From: Monoraphidium neglectum | Taxonomy: Eukaryota > Chlorophyta > Chlorophyceae > Sphaeropleales > Selenastraceae | Assembly: GCF_000611645.1 (NCBI RefSeq) | Contig: NW_014013443.1 | Span: 1 to 35,000 of the forward strand | Direction: 5' to 3' | Length of the DNA stretch: 35,000 nt | In this document: positions 21,179 through 34,775 of the stretch, one piece after another | Numbering within the stretch: position 1 is the first letter of the stretch | How the letters are laid out: every line of letters begins with the position of its first letter | The notes under the pieces: generated by a model | The model's database searches: none | The model's input: only the letters and a program-made list of their open reading frames with translations | What the model was told of the DNA's origin: nothing | Made by a program: the position numbers and the translations under genes

Positions 21179-24100
21179 GGTGTCCCCTTGCGGTGAGGGC
21201 AGCACATCGCAGGGCTCCTCCTGCACGGCCTGCAGCTGCTGCTGATTGCCGCCAGTGTTGGCCTGCAGCCATGCCTTGGCAGCGCTCGGGCTGCAGGGCG
21301 CGGCACTGGCACGCACGACCGCTGGTGAGCGGCACGCTGGCATGCGTGCCGCCGGGGGGCTCGGCGAGACGGCCAGGCGGCAGGGGCGCAGCTGCGGCGC
21401 TGCCTGCTTTGTGGGAGCCGCAGCCTGTTGTCGATGGTGGGTCGCAGCCCCCTCCTGGTTCTCCAGCAGCTGCTGCGGCTCCCGCGCAAGCTGCGCCAGC
21501 TGTCGCCACCAGATCGGAATGGCGCCCGCTGTGCCGGTTGGTGGCCGCCCGCTGTCGCAGGTGCGAGCCGCCTGATCGCGGTCCCCAACCTGCGGACTCG
21601 CGCCCCCCTTGGCGGGCCGCCCGGCCCCGGCCCGTGAGGGGCGTCCCACGTCTTTGGCCTGCCCAACCTCCGCCGCCCACTCGGCCCATGCAGTTGCACC
21701 ACCACCGAGCGCGCCTGCAGAGGCAGCGGCGCCGAAAAAGCTGTCCCGGCGCGCCGTTGGCGAGGCCAGGGATGGCGACGACTCAAGAGAGACGTCAGAC
21801 TCCCCGCTGGTGTCAGACCCCGAATCGGAGCCTGCGCCGCCGCTGGTGTCGTCGGGGGAGTCACACAACACGTCTGTCGCCGCTGGGGCGGGGTTGCCTG
21901 CAGCAGCGCGCGCACTGAGCAGCTTGCCGAAGGTGCCAGGCGGCAACCACCTGTCAGTGGTGAGGCGGGCGTGGACGAGTAGGCAAGCGCTCAAGGGCCT
22001 GCCATATAATCAAGCACACCTGCTTGAGGAGCAAGTGCCTCTCTGATCTAAAGAATTTCAGCCGGCAGCAGCAGCGGCTGCAAAGCGCCGTCGACGGGGC
22101 CCCTGTGCCCTGCTAGATCTGATTGCACCAGTAAGCTCACCCTCCGACATCCGACGACACCTCGCGCGCAGCATCCCCACTGTCCGCGACTGCTGCCGCA
22201 TCTGCACCTGGCTGACCGCGGCCGCTGCTGCGTGCACTACTGTGCAGGCCCGCAAAGAACGCGTGCTGCTGCACCTCGCGCAGTGTGGCGCGCTGTGCTG
22301 GGTCGCGCGCAAGCATCCGAGCCACGAGGTCGCGCGCCTCCGGGCTGATCGCCGCGCTGTCGGGGAAGCACCAGTCCATGGCGCGTATGCGGCTGTAGGT
22401 GCCCTGCACATCTGGTGCCTCAAAGGGCGGGCGGCCAACCAGCATGGCAAACAAGCTGCAGCCCAGCGCCCTGACAACCAGAATCCAGGAGCGGGGCAAT
22501 GGACAACGGGCAGGTGAGATTAGGTGACAGGATTCAGTGGGCGCCTGATTGCCTGCGCACACCCCCTCCTGCACACACACGCGCGTTGTCAATAGGCATG
22601 CCGCACCAGCCACCTTCAAGCTGCAGCAGTCGTCTCACCATATGTCTGCAGCAACCAACCCGCTTGAAGCTCCCGCAGCATCGCTGCCGCCGGCTGCCGC
22701 CGCTGCGTCGTAATCAGCTCCCAGCATTTCAGCAGGCATGTAGTTTGGCGTGCCGCACAGCAACAGGCCACGCTGCCTCCGCTGCGGCCGTCGCTGCTGC
22801 CAGCCCCCGGAGGCTCTGTCCGGCTTGATTCGTGTCGACGCCCCAAAGTCCCCAAGCTTCACAGCGCCACGGGCGTCAAGGAACAGGCTGAGAGGGAACA
22901 GCGCAGGCGGCAAGGAATGTGGGACAGGCGGGATGGTGAATATGCAGGAATAGCAACACCCTGCCGTCATGCCGTCTGTGGCCACAGTTCCCAACCTGCG
23001 CTCACTTTGCCAGCTTCAGGTCGCGGTGCACGACGCCGTGCGCATGCAGGTGGTCGACGGCGTCCAGCGCCTGCAGCATGACGCACCCCGCCTGGGCCTC
23101 GCTCAGGGGGCCCAGGTGCTTGACGGCGTCCGCCACAGTCGCACCGCCTGCGTGCAACGGGCCGCCGCCAGGTCAGACTTACATCAAACGATGCCCGCTG
23201 TTTCAACCCACCTGGCCAGCTGCATTCAACCAGCAGCTCAGTGTGGTGGACGGCGGTTGAGGCAGGGCCCGAGGGGCCTGCCACTGCAGCACACAAAATG
23301 TCGCGCCCATCGCGTGCCTGTGCCATGAAGCCACTCACTGCAGCGCTCCAGCACTAGGTAAGTGTTTGCATCGTCCTCAGCCACGGCCAGCAGCTGCACG
23401 ATGTGACGGTGCCGCAACCCTGCGTGCAGCTCCAGCTCCCGCCGCACCCTTCGTGCGCCGGCTTGGCTCCCATGCTGCTCCTTGCTCACAGCCTGCGGCG
23501 CAGTGGTGGTGGCATTGAGCGACAACATAAAGGTTCAGCTGTCTGCTCATCCCATGTCACCCCGGGCATGCGAGTGCCCCGCGGCCCCTCTGCAAGTGCC
23601 CAAATATGGTGTGTGAGCCCAGACATGACAACAGCAGGTGTTTGGGCCCTGCTGCTGAGGCCCAACGCCCAGCTGAATATGCTTGCACCTTGATGGCGAC
23701 CAGAGAACCATCCTGCTCGCTACGATAGGTGAAGACGCGGCCACAGCTGCCATGACCCAGCAGCCTGCGAACAGCGGGCAGCTGTCGTCGTTCAAATGCT
23801 GCCAGGTGCTTGCCTTGCAAGCAGCCTGGTCACGCCCCTCCGTGCCAACCCTTGAACCGTTTTGGTCAGGTGCGTGAAAATGTGGTTGCCCATGTGCAAG
23901 CGCTTGAACTCTGATGACGCCTGCGATGTGTCCCTGCCAAGTCAATGCGATCGTGGCCGTCGCCCTTGCAGCCATTGCCGCACGCATCGATAGGCCGCGA
24001 CACTGCTCGTCCCTTAACGCACCCGCACTGCGTGTAATGCACGACCGTTCCTCCTTCGTAAAGCGCCAGGGATTCAGGCGTGGCCTGCGAAGCCCGCGCA

Positions 24101-24230
24101 AATGAGGACGCCGTTCCAACGGCCAGCGGTGTGGTGTCTGGCGCAGTAATGAAGAAAGCTCATGCTGTGGCCCCGGATATGCGGTCCACCCGCTCACCAC
24201 CACGGCGCCACAGGATCCCAGGCCGTCCAT
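18035..24230 (-). CDS. PLK: Polo-like kinase, very large and atypical
   Basis: Eight exons: 24230-24198, 24084-24023, 23764-23689, 23492-23339, 23147-23006, 22887-22639, 22470-22141 and 21950-18035. All phases agree (0,2,0,1,2,2,2), giving 1653 residues against about 600-1000 for most family members. Polo-like kinases drive mitotic entry, centrosome/basal-body and cytokinesis events. The kinase domain spans about residues 20-300. It has a glycine loop GHGSCGRV, catalytic Lys57 (VAIK), helix-C Glu76, VHRDLKLANLFLD (HRD 149-151), DFG 169-171, CGTPNYMPAEML and a typical C lobe (GCSLFAMLVGRPPFE). A low-complexity Ser/Pro/Ala/Gly/Gln linker with poly-Gln (about 608-621) fills 350-1300. Polo box 1 (about 1308-1395) has FVDYCSRYGFGYAL and VGVAFNDGSHMLL. 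Polo box 2 (about 1472-1560) has SDGSLQAVFADGTQLLL. The residue equal to the PLK1 T-loop Thr210 is Leu198, APE reads PAE, and the phosphopeptide-pincer residues are replaced. The start was chosen because MDGLGSCGAVV splices in phase to ATPESLALYEGG, just before the glycine loop. Confidence 0.88.
19090..19145. repeat. CCG/CTG trinucleotide tract before polo box 1
   Basis: A GC-rich triplet tract is read on the minus strand as poly-Gly, poly-Ser, poly-Gly. It sits directly in front of the first polo box of the kinase. Confidence 0.8.
21134..21176. repeat. CTG (CAG) trinucleotide repeat, poly-Gln in the kinase linker
   Basis: About 14 uninterrupted CTG units on the plus strand are read as CAG on the minus strand. 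They encode 14 glutamines in the linker between the kinase domain and the polo boxes. Confidence 0.92.
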
Positions 24231-24685
24231 CCCTGGTGGACAGAGCGCGGGGCACCACGGGCGGTGAGACTCCTACAAACTTGATTCTATCTTCCGTAAG
24301 GAGCTACGGGCCCAGCACAGGGGCGTAGATCGCGCAGCATCACCATCCGAAGGTGTTTATGATCGTACGCGTTTTTGGAACAATACGCGACCGCGCAAAC
24401 AGCAACAAATGACCTGCGACGTCTGTTTTGAGAAGGTGTCTTGTTGTGTTCTCGAGCCCCTGTCATTGCCCGCAAGCTGACGGTGGTTCCTTTTCTTTTC
24501 GAAGGCCGCACGCCCCAAATTGGTGGGGCGCTGTGTGTAGGGAGGTGAATAGCAACGCATAGACCAGCAGACGGAAGGCTCGCGGCGCTGTGTGCCGAAG
24601 GGACGCAGCGCTTGGACCGCAGCGAGCTGAGCGCTTCAGCAGACAGCCGCTTTGCGAGTGAGCCCGAGGCAGGGCACGCGGCGCA
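24231..24685. promoter_or_regulatory. Divergent promoter region, polo-like kinase / OPA3
   Basis: The two ATGs face away from each other and are 455 bases apart. The middle part (about 24350-24560) is less GC-rich than the coding DNA. No other gene is supported here, so both 5' UTRs and promoters must lie in this gap. Confidence 0.6.
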
Positions 24686-25943
24686 ATGGCGGCTCTTGTG
24701 TTCAAAGTAGGAGCGTTGGCCATGAAGACGCTTTCAAAGCCACTGGCGGACCGGTTCAAGACCTGGGTCATGGCTCACCCCCACTACCGGCGTGGTGTCC
24801 TGCGCATGGCCGAGGTGCGCGGCACGGCTGCCGCCGACTCTGAAGAGAGGCTGGCTCAACGACCAACGGCGACAAAAGACGCTCAAGCAGAGGGGAGAAT
24901 GAGAGCAGACGGCCTGGGCTTGGCCGCTGTTTCGTGCGCCCGCGGATGTTGGGTTGCCTGTAGGGTTACGAGCCGGCAGCCATCAACTGCTACATGCCGG
25001 TAATGCTGGGCAGCTCTGCTCTCCTCGCAGATGGCACACCGCTTCGAGGTTGGTATCACGCGCCGCGCTGAGGGCAAGGAGGGTCGCGCGTTCATCGGAG
25101 CCATGACTGAGGAGAAGTCTGTCGAGCTGGCTTCGAAGATTGCCAGCGAGGGCTTTGTCTTCATGGTGCGCTACTGCTGCCTTGGCGGTGCTGCATGCGT
25201 GGCTGACCCCTGAGGTGCTTGGCGCGCCTCAAGGATCTGCTGCCTTGGCGGTGCTGCATGCGTGGCTGACCCCTGAGGTGCTTGGCGCGCCTCAAGGATC
25301 TGCTTTACCGGGCTGCATCGGCACGCGTGTTTAACAGGCGAGTGCACATTGCGTTCAACTGGGGTGCCTGCTGACGTGTTGGTCTCTTGAAATCGCTGCT
25401 GGTTGCCCGCAGGTTGGCGCCCTGCTGGTGTTCGTCGAGTATGACCGCAACCGGAAAAAAGAGGTCCTAAAACAGCGGCGCGAACAAGCGGAACGTCATG
25501 AGATCATGGAGCGCGCCAGGGAGGAGCGCGAGGTGAGTGAGGGCGTACGACCGTGCCAGTTGAGTGCGCACGCCTGACAACGAAAGGAAGGGCGGGTCGT
25601 CCTCAGGTCGGCTTGCGTGGGCAACAAAAGCACCCATCTGTTGCGCTGATACAGTCTGGAAGCATGAGCCTGAGAATTCTCCTACAGCCAGGTGCATAGC
25701 ACCCAAACCCTGGTCCCCCTCAACCACAAACTCTCAGTCCCCACCCTGTTTTTGCGTTTCTCACGTCCTCTTCAGCGCCTGGTCGCGGAGAACCTGCAGC
25801 AGCAACACCTGATCGAGCAGCTCGTGTTGCGCGTGGACCATGTGGAGGAGCTCATGCAGGCATGGCAGGAGGATCAGCGGCGGCGTGAGCAGCGAACGGC
25901 CTGGGGCGGCTTCTTTGCACCGCGGGGCCTTCAGGGTGGCTAG
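24686..25943 (+). CDS. OPA3: OPA3-like mitochondrial protein
   Basis: Four exons, 24686-24814, 25031-25165, 25413-25532 and 25776-25943, all in phase 0, give 183 residues, close to the family's usual 180. OPA3 is a small mitochondrial protein linked in animals to mitochondrial shape and optic atrophy. The N terminus MAALVFKVGALAMKTLSKPL carries the family's SKPLA-x-R motif and a mitochondrial-type amphipathic start. Exon 2 includes GAMTEEKSVELASKIASEGF (plant OPA3: LNEEKAVQAATELIGE). Exon 3 gives the hydrophobic stretch FVFMVGALLVFVEYDRN across the splice. The C-terminal third is charged and likely coiled coil (RREQAERHEIMERAREERE, then LRVDHVEELMQAWQEDQRRR). Intron 2 contains a perfect 63-bp tandem duplication. 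A TGTAA follows 130 bases after the stop. Confidence 0.92.
25175..25300. repeat. Perfect 63-bp tandem duplication in OPA3 intron 2
   Basis: Copy 1 is 25175-25237 and copy 2 is 25238-25300, identical base for base. A few bases of a third copy (TGCT) follow. The duplicated unit lies just after the 5' splice site and leaves both splice sites intact. Confidence 0.95.
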
Positions 25944-27052
25944 GCCTTCTCCCTCGCAAGGTTGGGATTGCCAAACTGCTGCCTGTGTTGGCGCCGCAAA
26001 ATAATAATTGTATGCATTTGTACAAATGCCCCGCTGAGCAAGCGGAGCGCCTTTCAAGCGCTAAGCTCTACTTGTAAGAACCAGTGACAGGCATTCAAAG
26101 CATCACAGCAATTGCCCCCCCCTTCAAAAGGCCTGGCGCACGTTACATCAAGCCCGGGGGTCGGGGCTGAGGGGCTCAATCCATCACACAGGTGAATGGA
26201 GTCGTCCCATGCGTTGCCACATGCCTTGTACCTCGTGTGCCTTGCCAGGATAATTTCATGACCTGCTGCCTCAGCCTGAGCACGCCCCTGCAAGGGACCA
26301 TGGCATCCACTGCAGTGCTAACTAAGCTTCATGTGGGTGCGGACGTACGGTGCCTTGGCTGAGCTCATGCACTGCACCTGTGGAGTCGTGTACAGCACTC
26401 CCTGGCGCTGCTCGCCTGCGATGCCGAGGAACTACGTGACGTCGCTGTTGAGATGAACACATGCATTTCCTCAGCGGGTTTTGCGATCCTGTCGGTGGTA
26501 TCACAAGACGCGCCGTTCTCCCTGCCCCGAGCTTGCTACGGTACCTTTTCTTGTCACACGCAGGGCCTCATGTGCCACTGATGACCTGACTCGTTTGCTG
26601 TTATCATGTTCGTTCGGTTGTGTCGTGATCACCCATCGAAACACGAGCACTGCTTGCCTAGTAGGACGGCGCCAGACTTTCCTGCGTTGGCATCGTATCG
26701 TCCACCCGCGTATCCTGACAGAGACAACAGAGGATCAAGAACATCATACATAAAAAACTGAGAGCGTTACCACCCGTCCGGGAGATGTACGCACAGTGAG
26801 CTTTTTGGCGCGCGCACCCGCTTTCTGCACCAAGGGGGTCGTGTCCCCACCTATAGATCTTGGTGTTTCTTGTTAAGCATAGATTTGGTGGCTGGCGTTG
26901 GTGGCTGAGGCCTGCGCGACTGGGGCGGCACCTTTACTGTGCAGCCAGCCCGCGGGCAATGCTCGGACATCAACGGGTTACTGCCCTCATACAGTTTACA
27001 ACCAATACCAACTTTGGATCTGTACCACCACGGCGATCGGCACCACAGATCC
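25944..27052. other. Intergenic: OPA3 3' UTR and 5' flank of the next gene
   Basis: About 1.1 kb with no supported gene. OPA3's probable poly(A) signal is at 26073-26077. Composition is AT-richer than elsewhere, mainly around 26580-26770. Plus-strand TTACA occurs at 26144 and 26994 without a gene to go with it. Confidence 0.5.
26073..26077 (+). promoter_or_regulatory. TGTAA polyadenylation signal, OPA3
   Basis: TGTAA is found 130 bases past the OPA3 stop, the first copy downstream on the sense strand. Confidence 0.65.
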
Positions 27053-28139
27053 ATGGACGCAGAGGAGGGCGGCCTCTACATTGGCAGGGCATACGATGCG
27101 GCCCTTGCGTCCCCGATCTTCCAAGTGGATGGCGATGCATTCTCAGGCGATGCCAACTACGCCGCAGAGGAGGGTGGCTGGTCGGCAGCGGCAGCACCCG
27201 CGTCCGATGGCGCAGCGGCGATCTGGGGCGTCGCAGACATCATCAAGCTGTCGCTCGCTGAGCATGCGCCGCTGCTGCAGCTGAGCGTGTCCAGCTCCGG
27301 GCCCAGCCGCATGGGCTGGCCGCGTCCTTCGCAGCAGCGCCTTGAAGAGATCGCGGCAGAGGCAGCGGCGCACAGGCGGAAGCGCACTGCACCCGCCCCT
27401 GCAGCGGGCGCGCCGCTGCCCACCCGGCCTGCAACCGATGAAACCCTCGCAAGCGCACGTGCTGTGGCCTGCCCGGCTGCTGCTGTGGTGCCCAAGTGGA
27501 GGCGGCCGCACGCACTCGTGATCCCGGAGACGGGGAGCTGCTCGCCCACACAGCCTCGCTCCAGCCGCCGCAAGCTCGTTCTGGAGGTGGGCTTTTGGGG
27601 TCGGACGGGTGTAAAGCACAGAGTTGGTGGGGTCATTTCACACAAGAGCGCGGGCAGTTGTGGGGATCTCCTGTACACCGTCCGGCCTGTGGCGTGGCCA
27701 TTGCCGATCACGTTGCACCCCTTGCATGGAGGAAGTGCACCGCTCTTGCTCTCCAATTCTTATCTGACGCTGCCCTCTCCCACCGCCCCATCTGAAACCG
27801 CAGCCCTGCGCCCTGGCCCAGGACCCCAGCCAGTGGGCCCCCGGCGCGCCGCGCGCGCCGCCAACGCCGCTGAGCTCGCCCGTGGCAACACCCGTCCCGG
27901 CTGGCGTGCGCCGCTGCCTGGAGGAGACCCCCGCGTTTGCGGCTGGCTGCGGGGCGCCAGCGACGTCGCCACGCGCGCGCGCCGCGTCTGTTGGCGAGTT
28001 CCTGTCGCGCATGGAAGCGTCCGCTGCCTGCAGCACCCACAGCGCCTCGCCCTCGCTGGACTCGCTGCCGCCGCCTGCATTCGAGCTGCTGCGCGGCCTC
28101 AGCTGCAGCGCGCGCGCTGCGGGGCTCTTGCTCCCCTGA
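27053..28139 (+). CDS. Uncharacterised two-exon protein, acidic N terminus
   Basis: Exon 1 (27053-27586) runs from an ATG (MDAEEGGLYIGRAYDAALAS) to a donor GAG|GTGGGC. Exon 2 starts at 27804 or 27822 (both phase 0) and ends at TGA 28137-28139, giving about 283-289 residues. I do not recognise the family. The first 70 residues are acidic and Ala/Gly-rich, followed by WGVADIIKLSLAEHAPLLQL. A basic helix-like piece (RLEEIAAEAAAHRRKR) comes next, then KWRRPHALVIPE. Exon 2 has SP/TP-rich sequence (APRAPPTPLSSPVATP) and a Ser-rich end with SPSLDSLPPPAFELLRGL. The composition suggests a regulatory or partly disordered protein; this is inference. No TGTAA follows within 3 kb of the proposed stop, so later exons may be missing. 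A long open frame also reads through the intron. Confidence 0.45.
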
Positions 28140-30518
28140 TTGGCGCGCCGCTAGGGCACCGCCGCCATTGCGGGGCGCTCGCCTCGCTGTTCTTGCGCTT
28201 GATATCGCTGTGATGGGGTGCTTTCCCCTGAATCACCAATCGACATGCTGTCCATCGCCCCATCAGCCGCGCCTTGACGTCCACCTTATCGTGGCTTTCC
28301 ATCCGAAGCACCGAACCACATAATCTGAGCCGCCTTCCCGGCGGGCGCTCTCGTCTGCATGCCGTTGCCACTCGCCGTGCGCTGTGTGTTGGCACCGCCC
28401 AGCCCAACCTGACCTGGCTCTGGGCAAGGTCCTGGCTCGCCGCTTGCACTGACATCACCCTCTCCTTTTTCACGCTCTTCACACCTGCCTGACAAGAGGG
28501 CTCGTGCGAAGCGGGGATCAAGCGACCGCAACGCCCTGGCGTTGTGGGCAAAGGACCATCACCACCGCAAACCGCCTCTCCGCCTGCTTAGCTTAGCCGA
28601 GGCGCAGCGGGGCCGAGGGTGCGCCGCCTCAATCTGGCGTGCCACATGGCCCCGCCTGCTGCCCCTTATCCCCCACTCCTTGCTGCGCACGCGCACGCAA
28701 TGAACGGGGATGCTTTTATCATGGCCGCCCCTGGACTTGACCAGCACACCCATTGCGACCCCTGTGTACATTTCGTCGCTGCTGCACGCGGCCTGGCCAG
28801 CTGCGTGCGAGCCTGAGCAAGCCGGCCACCCCCAGGCGTGACAGACAGCCCGTCGCGTGGCTGGCTTTTGGTGAAACCGGCCAAGGTGACGGAGGGCCTC
28901 TGATTATTGACGGTCCCCCCCGGGGTCTCAGGCCGCTCCTTGGCGTGGGACAAGCGCCCTAGCGCCTCACGCCCAGGCATGTTGTGCCTGCGCCCGAAGG
29001 AGCAGGTGCGCCAAGCGCATGCCGCGGCGCCAAGAGTGATCACGTTACACGCTTGGAGAGTGCTCCCTTTGCACCACAGCTACACATGTCTGTCCACCAC
29101 ATCGACACAACCACCTGCATTTTGCGCTGCCAGCCCCCTCACCCCTCGTGCCTCTCAGGGGGAGGGGTCCTTGCCAGCGCTTTCCCGCCACCTGCCAGTG
29201 CCCCGGCGCTGCCGCCGCCCGGCATGACCCGTGGACCTCCCGACCCCCGGGAGGTGTCACTGTGCCTCCAACCCCCATGCCTGTGCTCGTCATATACACC
29301 ATTGCCGACCACACAACCAGCGTCGCCAACTCACACCTTCCGCGGCCGCCGCCGCCTCCTCGTTGGAACGCCCGCGCTGCGGCCTTTTGGCGTGGCGTTG
29401 GCGCCGCGCGTCTAGCCTTATCTGTCGCGTGTGCGCGCATCACAGCGCCCGGCGGCGGTGCAGGACTGCCGCGATGCGCGCTGCTCGCCCCACCTGCGCA
29501 CCGGGTGCGGCATCTGCGAGCATGTTGGCGCATGAACCCACGGGACAGCAGCTGCTGCTGCTTATTCACCCTTTTGTCGTATCCAGCTGCGCCTCGGCAT
29601 CTTTGCGCTTCACCTCAACCAATGACGGTTGCACCTGCATTACCGCTGCGGCGTGCTGCCCACTGGGCAGGTGCTGGCGCGAGCTCGCCCGCCTGCCCGC
29701 CTGCCCGCCTGCTGCGCGGTGGCACTGATCAGAGCGCAGGGCCCCAGCTGAAGGCTGGTGCGCTGCGCTGCACGTATATGCCTCCCATGCCAAGCATACG
29801 TTTTGCGTCTGCTGCCTGCGTCACTGGCGCTGACCGGGGCGTAAGGTGCGCTCACGCCGCCCTGCATTAGGGGCGGCTGTGCGCCCTCGCCTCCTTGCTA
29901 AATGACACGGCCCCCCGGCGCAATGCATTCGTTTGCAGCCGGCCCCAATGGGCCTGCGCAGCAACTGGCAGCCGTGGATTGTGGTGCGTGGTGTGCTCAT
30001 GCGCGCGTTGTCACGCGCACACGCCACGACCCTGCATCAACGCAGCCCGGTCTGCCGCGCGGCCCGTCAAGGATGGGCATGGCTTCCAGCCGCTGCGGCT
30101 GCTAGCCGTCACGCGCGCTTTGTGGGCTGCCCGTTTCAAATTGATGTTCCGCTCCTGCGCCCCGCCTGGCCGCCCTTTTGCGTTCACTTGCGGGGCGGGA
30201 TGCTTGGAACCGAATCGTGGGGACCGCCGCCTCGCGTCGCCACGCCCAGCTCTCGTACGATGCGCGCTCACCACCATGCCGGGATGGCCGCTGCGGGCCC
30301 TTTCAAGTGCCGCGCAGCGGACCCCGGGTCGCGGCCCTGCTGACGGCTCCCCGGTGCCCTCAACGCGGCCCCAGCAGGAGGCGCGTGAATGTCGACCAAC
30401 ACTGTGATACGCCGCACGCATGCAATACCCCACACAGCGCACGCGTGCGTTCTTGTGCACGCGTATGTTGCGGCGCGGGGCGCGAGGACGAGCGCCGGAC
30501 TGTGCACGCTGCGGGTCA

Positions 30519-30631
30519 GAGGAATGACACCAGAGAACAAGACCAAGGGGGCCTGCGGCACCCCCACCTGCAACGCGCACGCGCCGGCCTCGCTGCGGCG
30601 CGTTAACAGCTTCTCACGGGGACGCATGTGA
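30519..30631 (+). other. Candidate terminal coding exon
   Basis: After a possible acceptor (GCGGGTCAG) the frame reads MTPENKTKGACGTPTCNAHA and ends SLRRVNSFSRGRM before TGA 30629-30631. The basic, Ser-containing tail looks like real protein sequence more than its surroundings do. I cannot connect it to upstream exons, and it may be chance. Confidence 0.2.
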
Positions 30632-31412
30632 GGCGCAGCTCTGACACCCTCGAGCCCCTTCACACTTACAATTTGTCCGCGCCTGCCCCGCCCGTTGGCA
30701 TGGGCGGCGCCCCTCACCGCCATAACCTAACCTGCCCGGCGCCCACCCCGCTTCGCAACGTGGACCACGAGAGCCGTGCCAACTCACGGGCCCCTCGGGC
30801 CCCAACCATGCCCGGGCCCTGCACCGCGCCTTGGCCACCGCCGCCCGCCTTGCTGGCTGGCCCAGTCTGTGAACCACGCCGTACCGCGGCGGCTGCGGCA
30901 GGCCTGCGCGGTGCCTGCGCCAAGGGTGGACCCCTCATAGCGTGACGGCCGGGCGCCCCACCTGCCAGCGGTGGGTCGCTTTTGTGGCCTTTTTGGTGAT
31001 CGTCAGTCTGTTTTTTCCATGTACTGCTGTGCACACCGCATCACTTGTGTCATGTTCCCGACGCCTCCCGCTAAAACCGTGTTCATGCGCGGCACGCCCC
31101 GCGTGCTGCCCGCGTCGCGCGGCGTTTGGGGCCACTGGCTGCCCCCCTGCCAGTGGCTGCCCCTGCCAGCGCGCCTGCAGCGCCGGGTTGGATGCACCCA
31201 CCTGCCACCCAGCTGAATTGGACTGACATAATGACGGACGCTAGCCCAGCACACACCCGTGCTGAGAGCAGCCTGCTTCGAGCGCGAAATTGGCCCTGGC
31301 TGGCCCTACCCTGGTATCGCTGGCCCGGCATTTCCGCGCCAGCATGCGCAGTTACCAGGAGGGGGCCACCAGGCAAGCCATCTAGCAAATGATGACGACT
31401 GCAAATGACCCT

Positions 31413-31417
31413 TGTAA
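31413..31417 (+). promoter_or_regulatory. TGTAA, possible poly(A) signal of a plus-strand transcript
   Basis: TGTAA on the plus strand lies 185 bases before the ankyrin gene's stop (which reads the other way). It would suit the end of a gene in the preceding unassigned region. Confidence 0.3.
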
Positions 31418-31601
31418 AACGTACCTTCGCTACTTCGACGGCGGCACAAGCCCGCAGCAGGCAATTCATACATATCATTGCAGGGCAAAGCAGCTCAACA
31501 CGTCGCGCCCTGACAGCCCAGTTGGCTGGTCGCGCCCTGAAAGCCCTCATGGCCCGATTGGATGCTGCCAGCCCTCTCAGCTGCCGCTGCCGCGCCCTGC
31601 A

Positions 31602-33077
<1,476 letters not shown>

Positions 33078-33248
33078 TTGTACAGATATTGTGTTCTTTG
33101 TTCACTACGCTCTAAGCTTGAGCAGTTGACCTGCTGGTGCCGCGCTATTTTCCGGCGTCTGATCTCTGATCCAAGTCGTGAACAGCGCGATCAATTATAC
33201 TATTGTGAGCTATTGTGCGCCGTCTGCCAGAACTCGAGGCTCTGCAGG
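33078..33248. promoter_or_regulatory. Short divergent (bidirectional) promoter
   Basis: Only 171 bases separate the ankyrin-gene ATG (minus) from the ribosomal-oxygenase ATG (plus). The gap is AT-richer than the flanking exons and must contain both 5' UTRs and both core promoters. Confidence 0.6.

Positions 33249-34775
<1,527 letters not shown>

Larger units (their letters stand above)
28140..31601. other. 3.4-kb stretch without a confident gene
   Basis: GC-rich sequence lies between the unknown two-exon gene and the ankyrin gene. Many short open frames exist on both strands; none shows a family I know. Two places look somewhat protein-like on the plus strand. One is 29159-29252, Pro/Ala-rich, after a pyrimidine-rich CTCTCAG. 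The other is the end of the frame closing at 30631. A plus-strand TGTAA at 31413-31417 could close a plus-strand transcript running into this region. Confidence 0.45.

Noticed and set aside
29148..29870. 240-codon plus-strand open frame
   Set aside because: Long but without domain; Arg/Cys/Ala-rich composition and equally open overlapping frames argue for chance.
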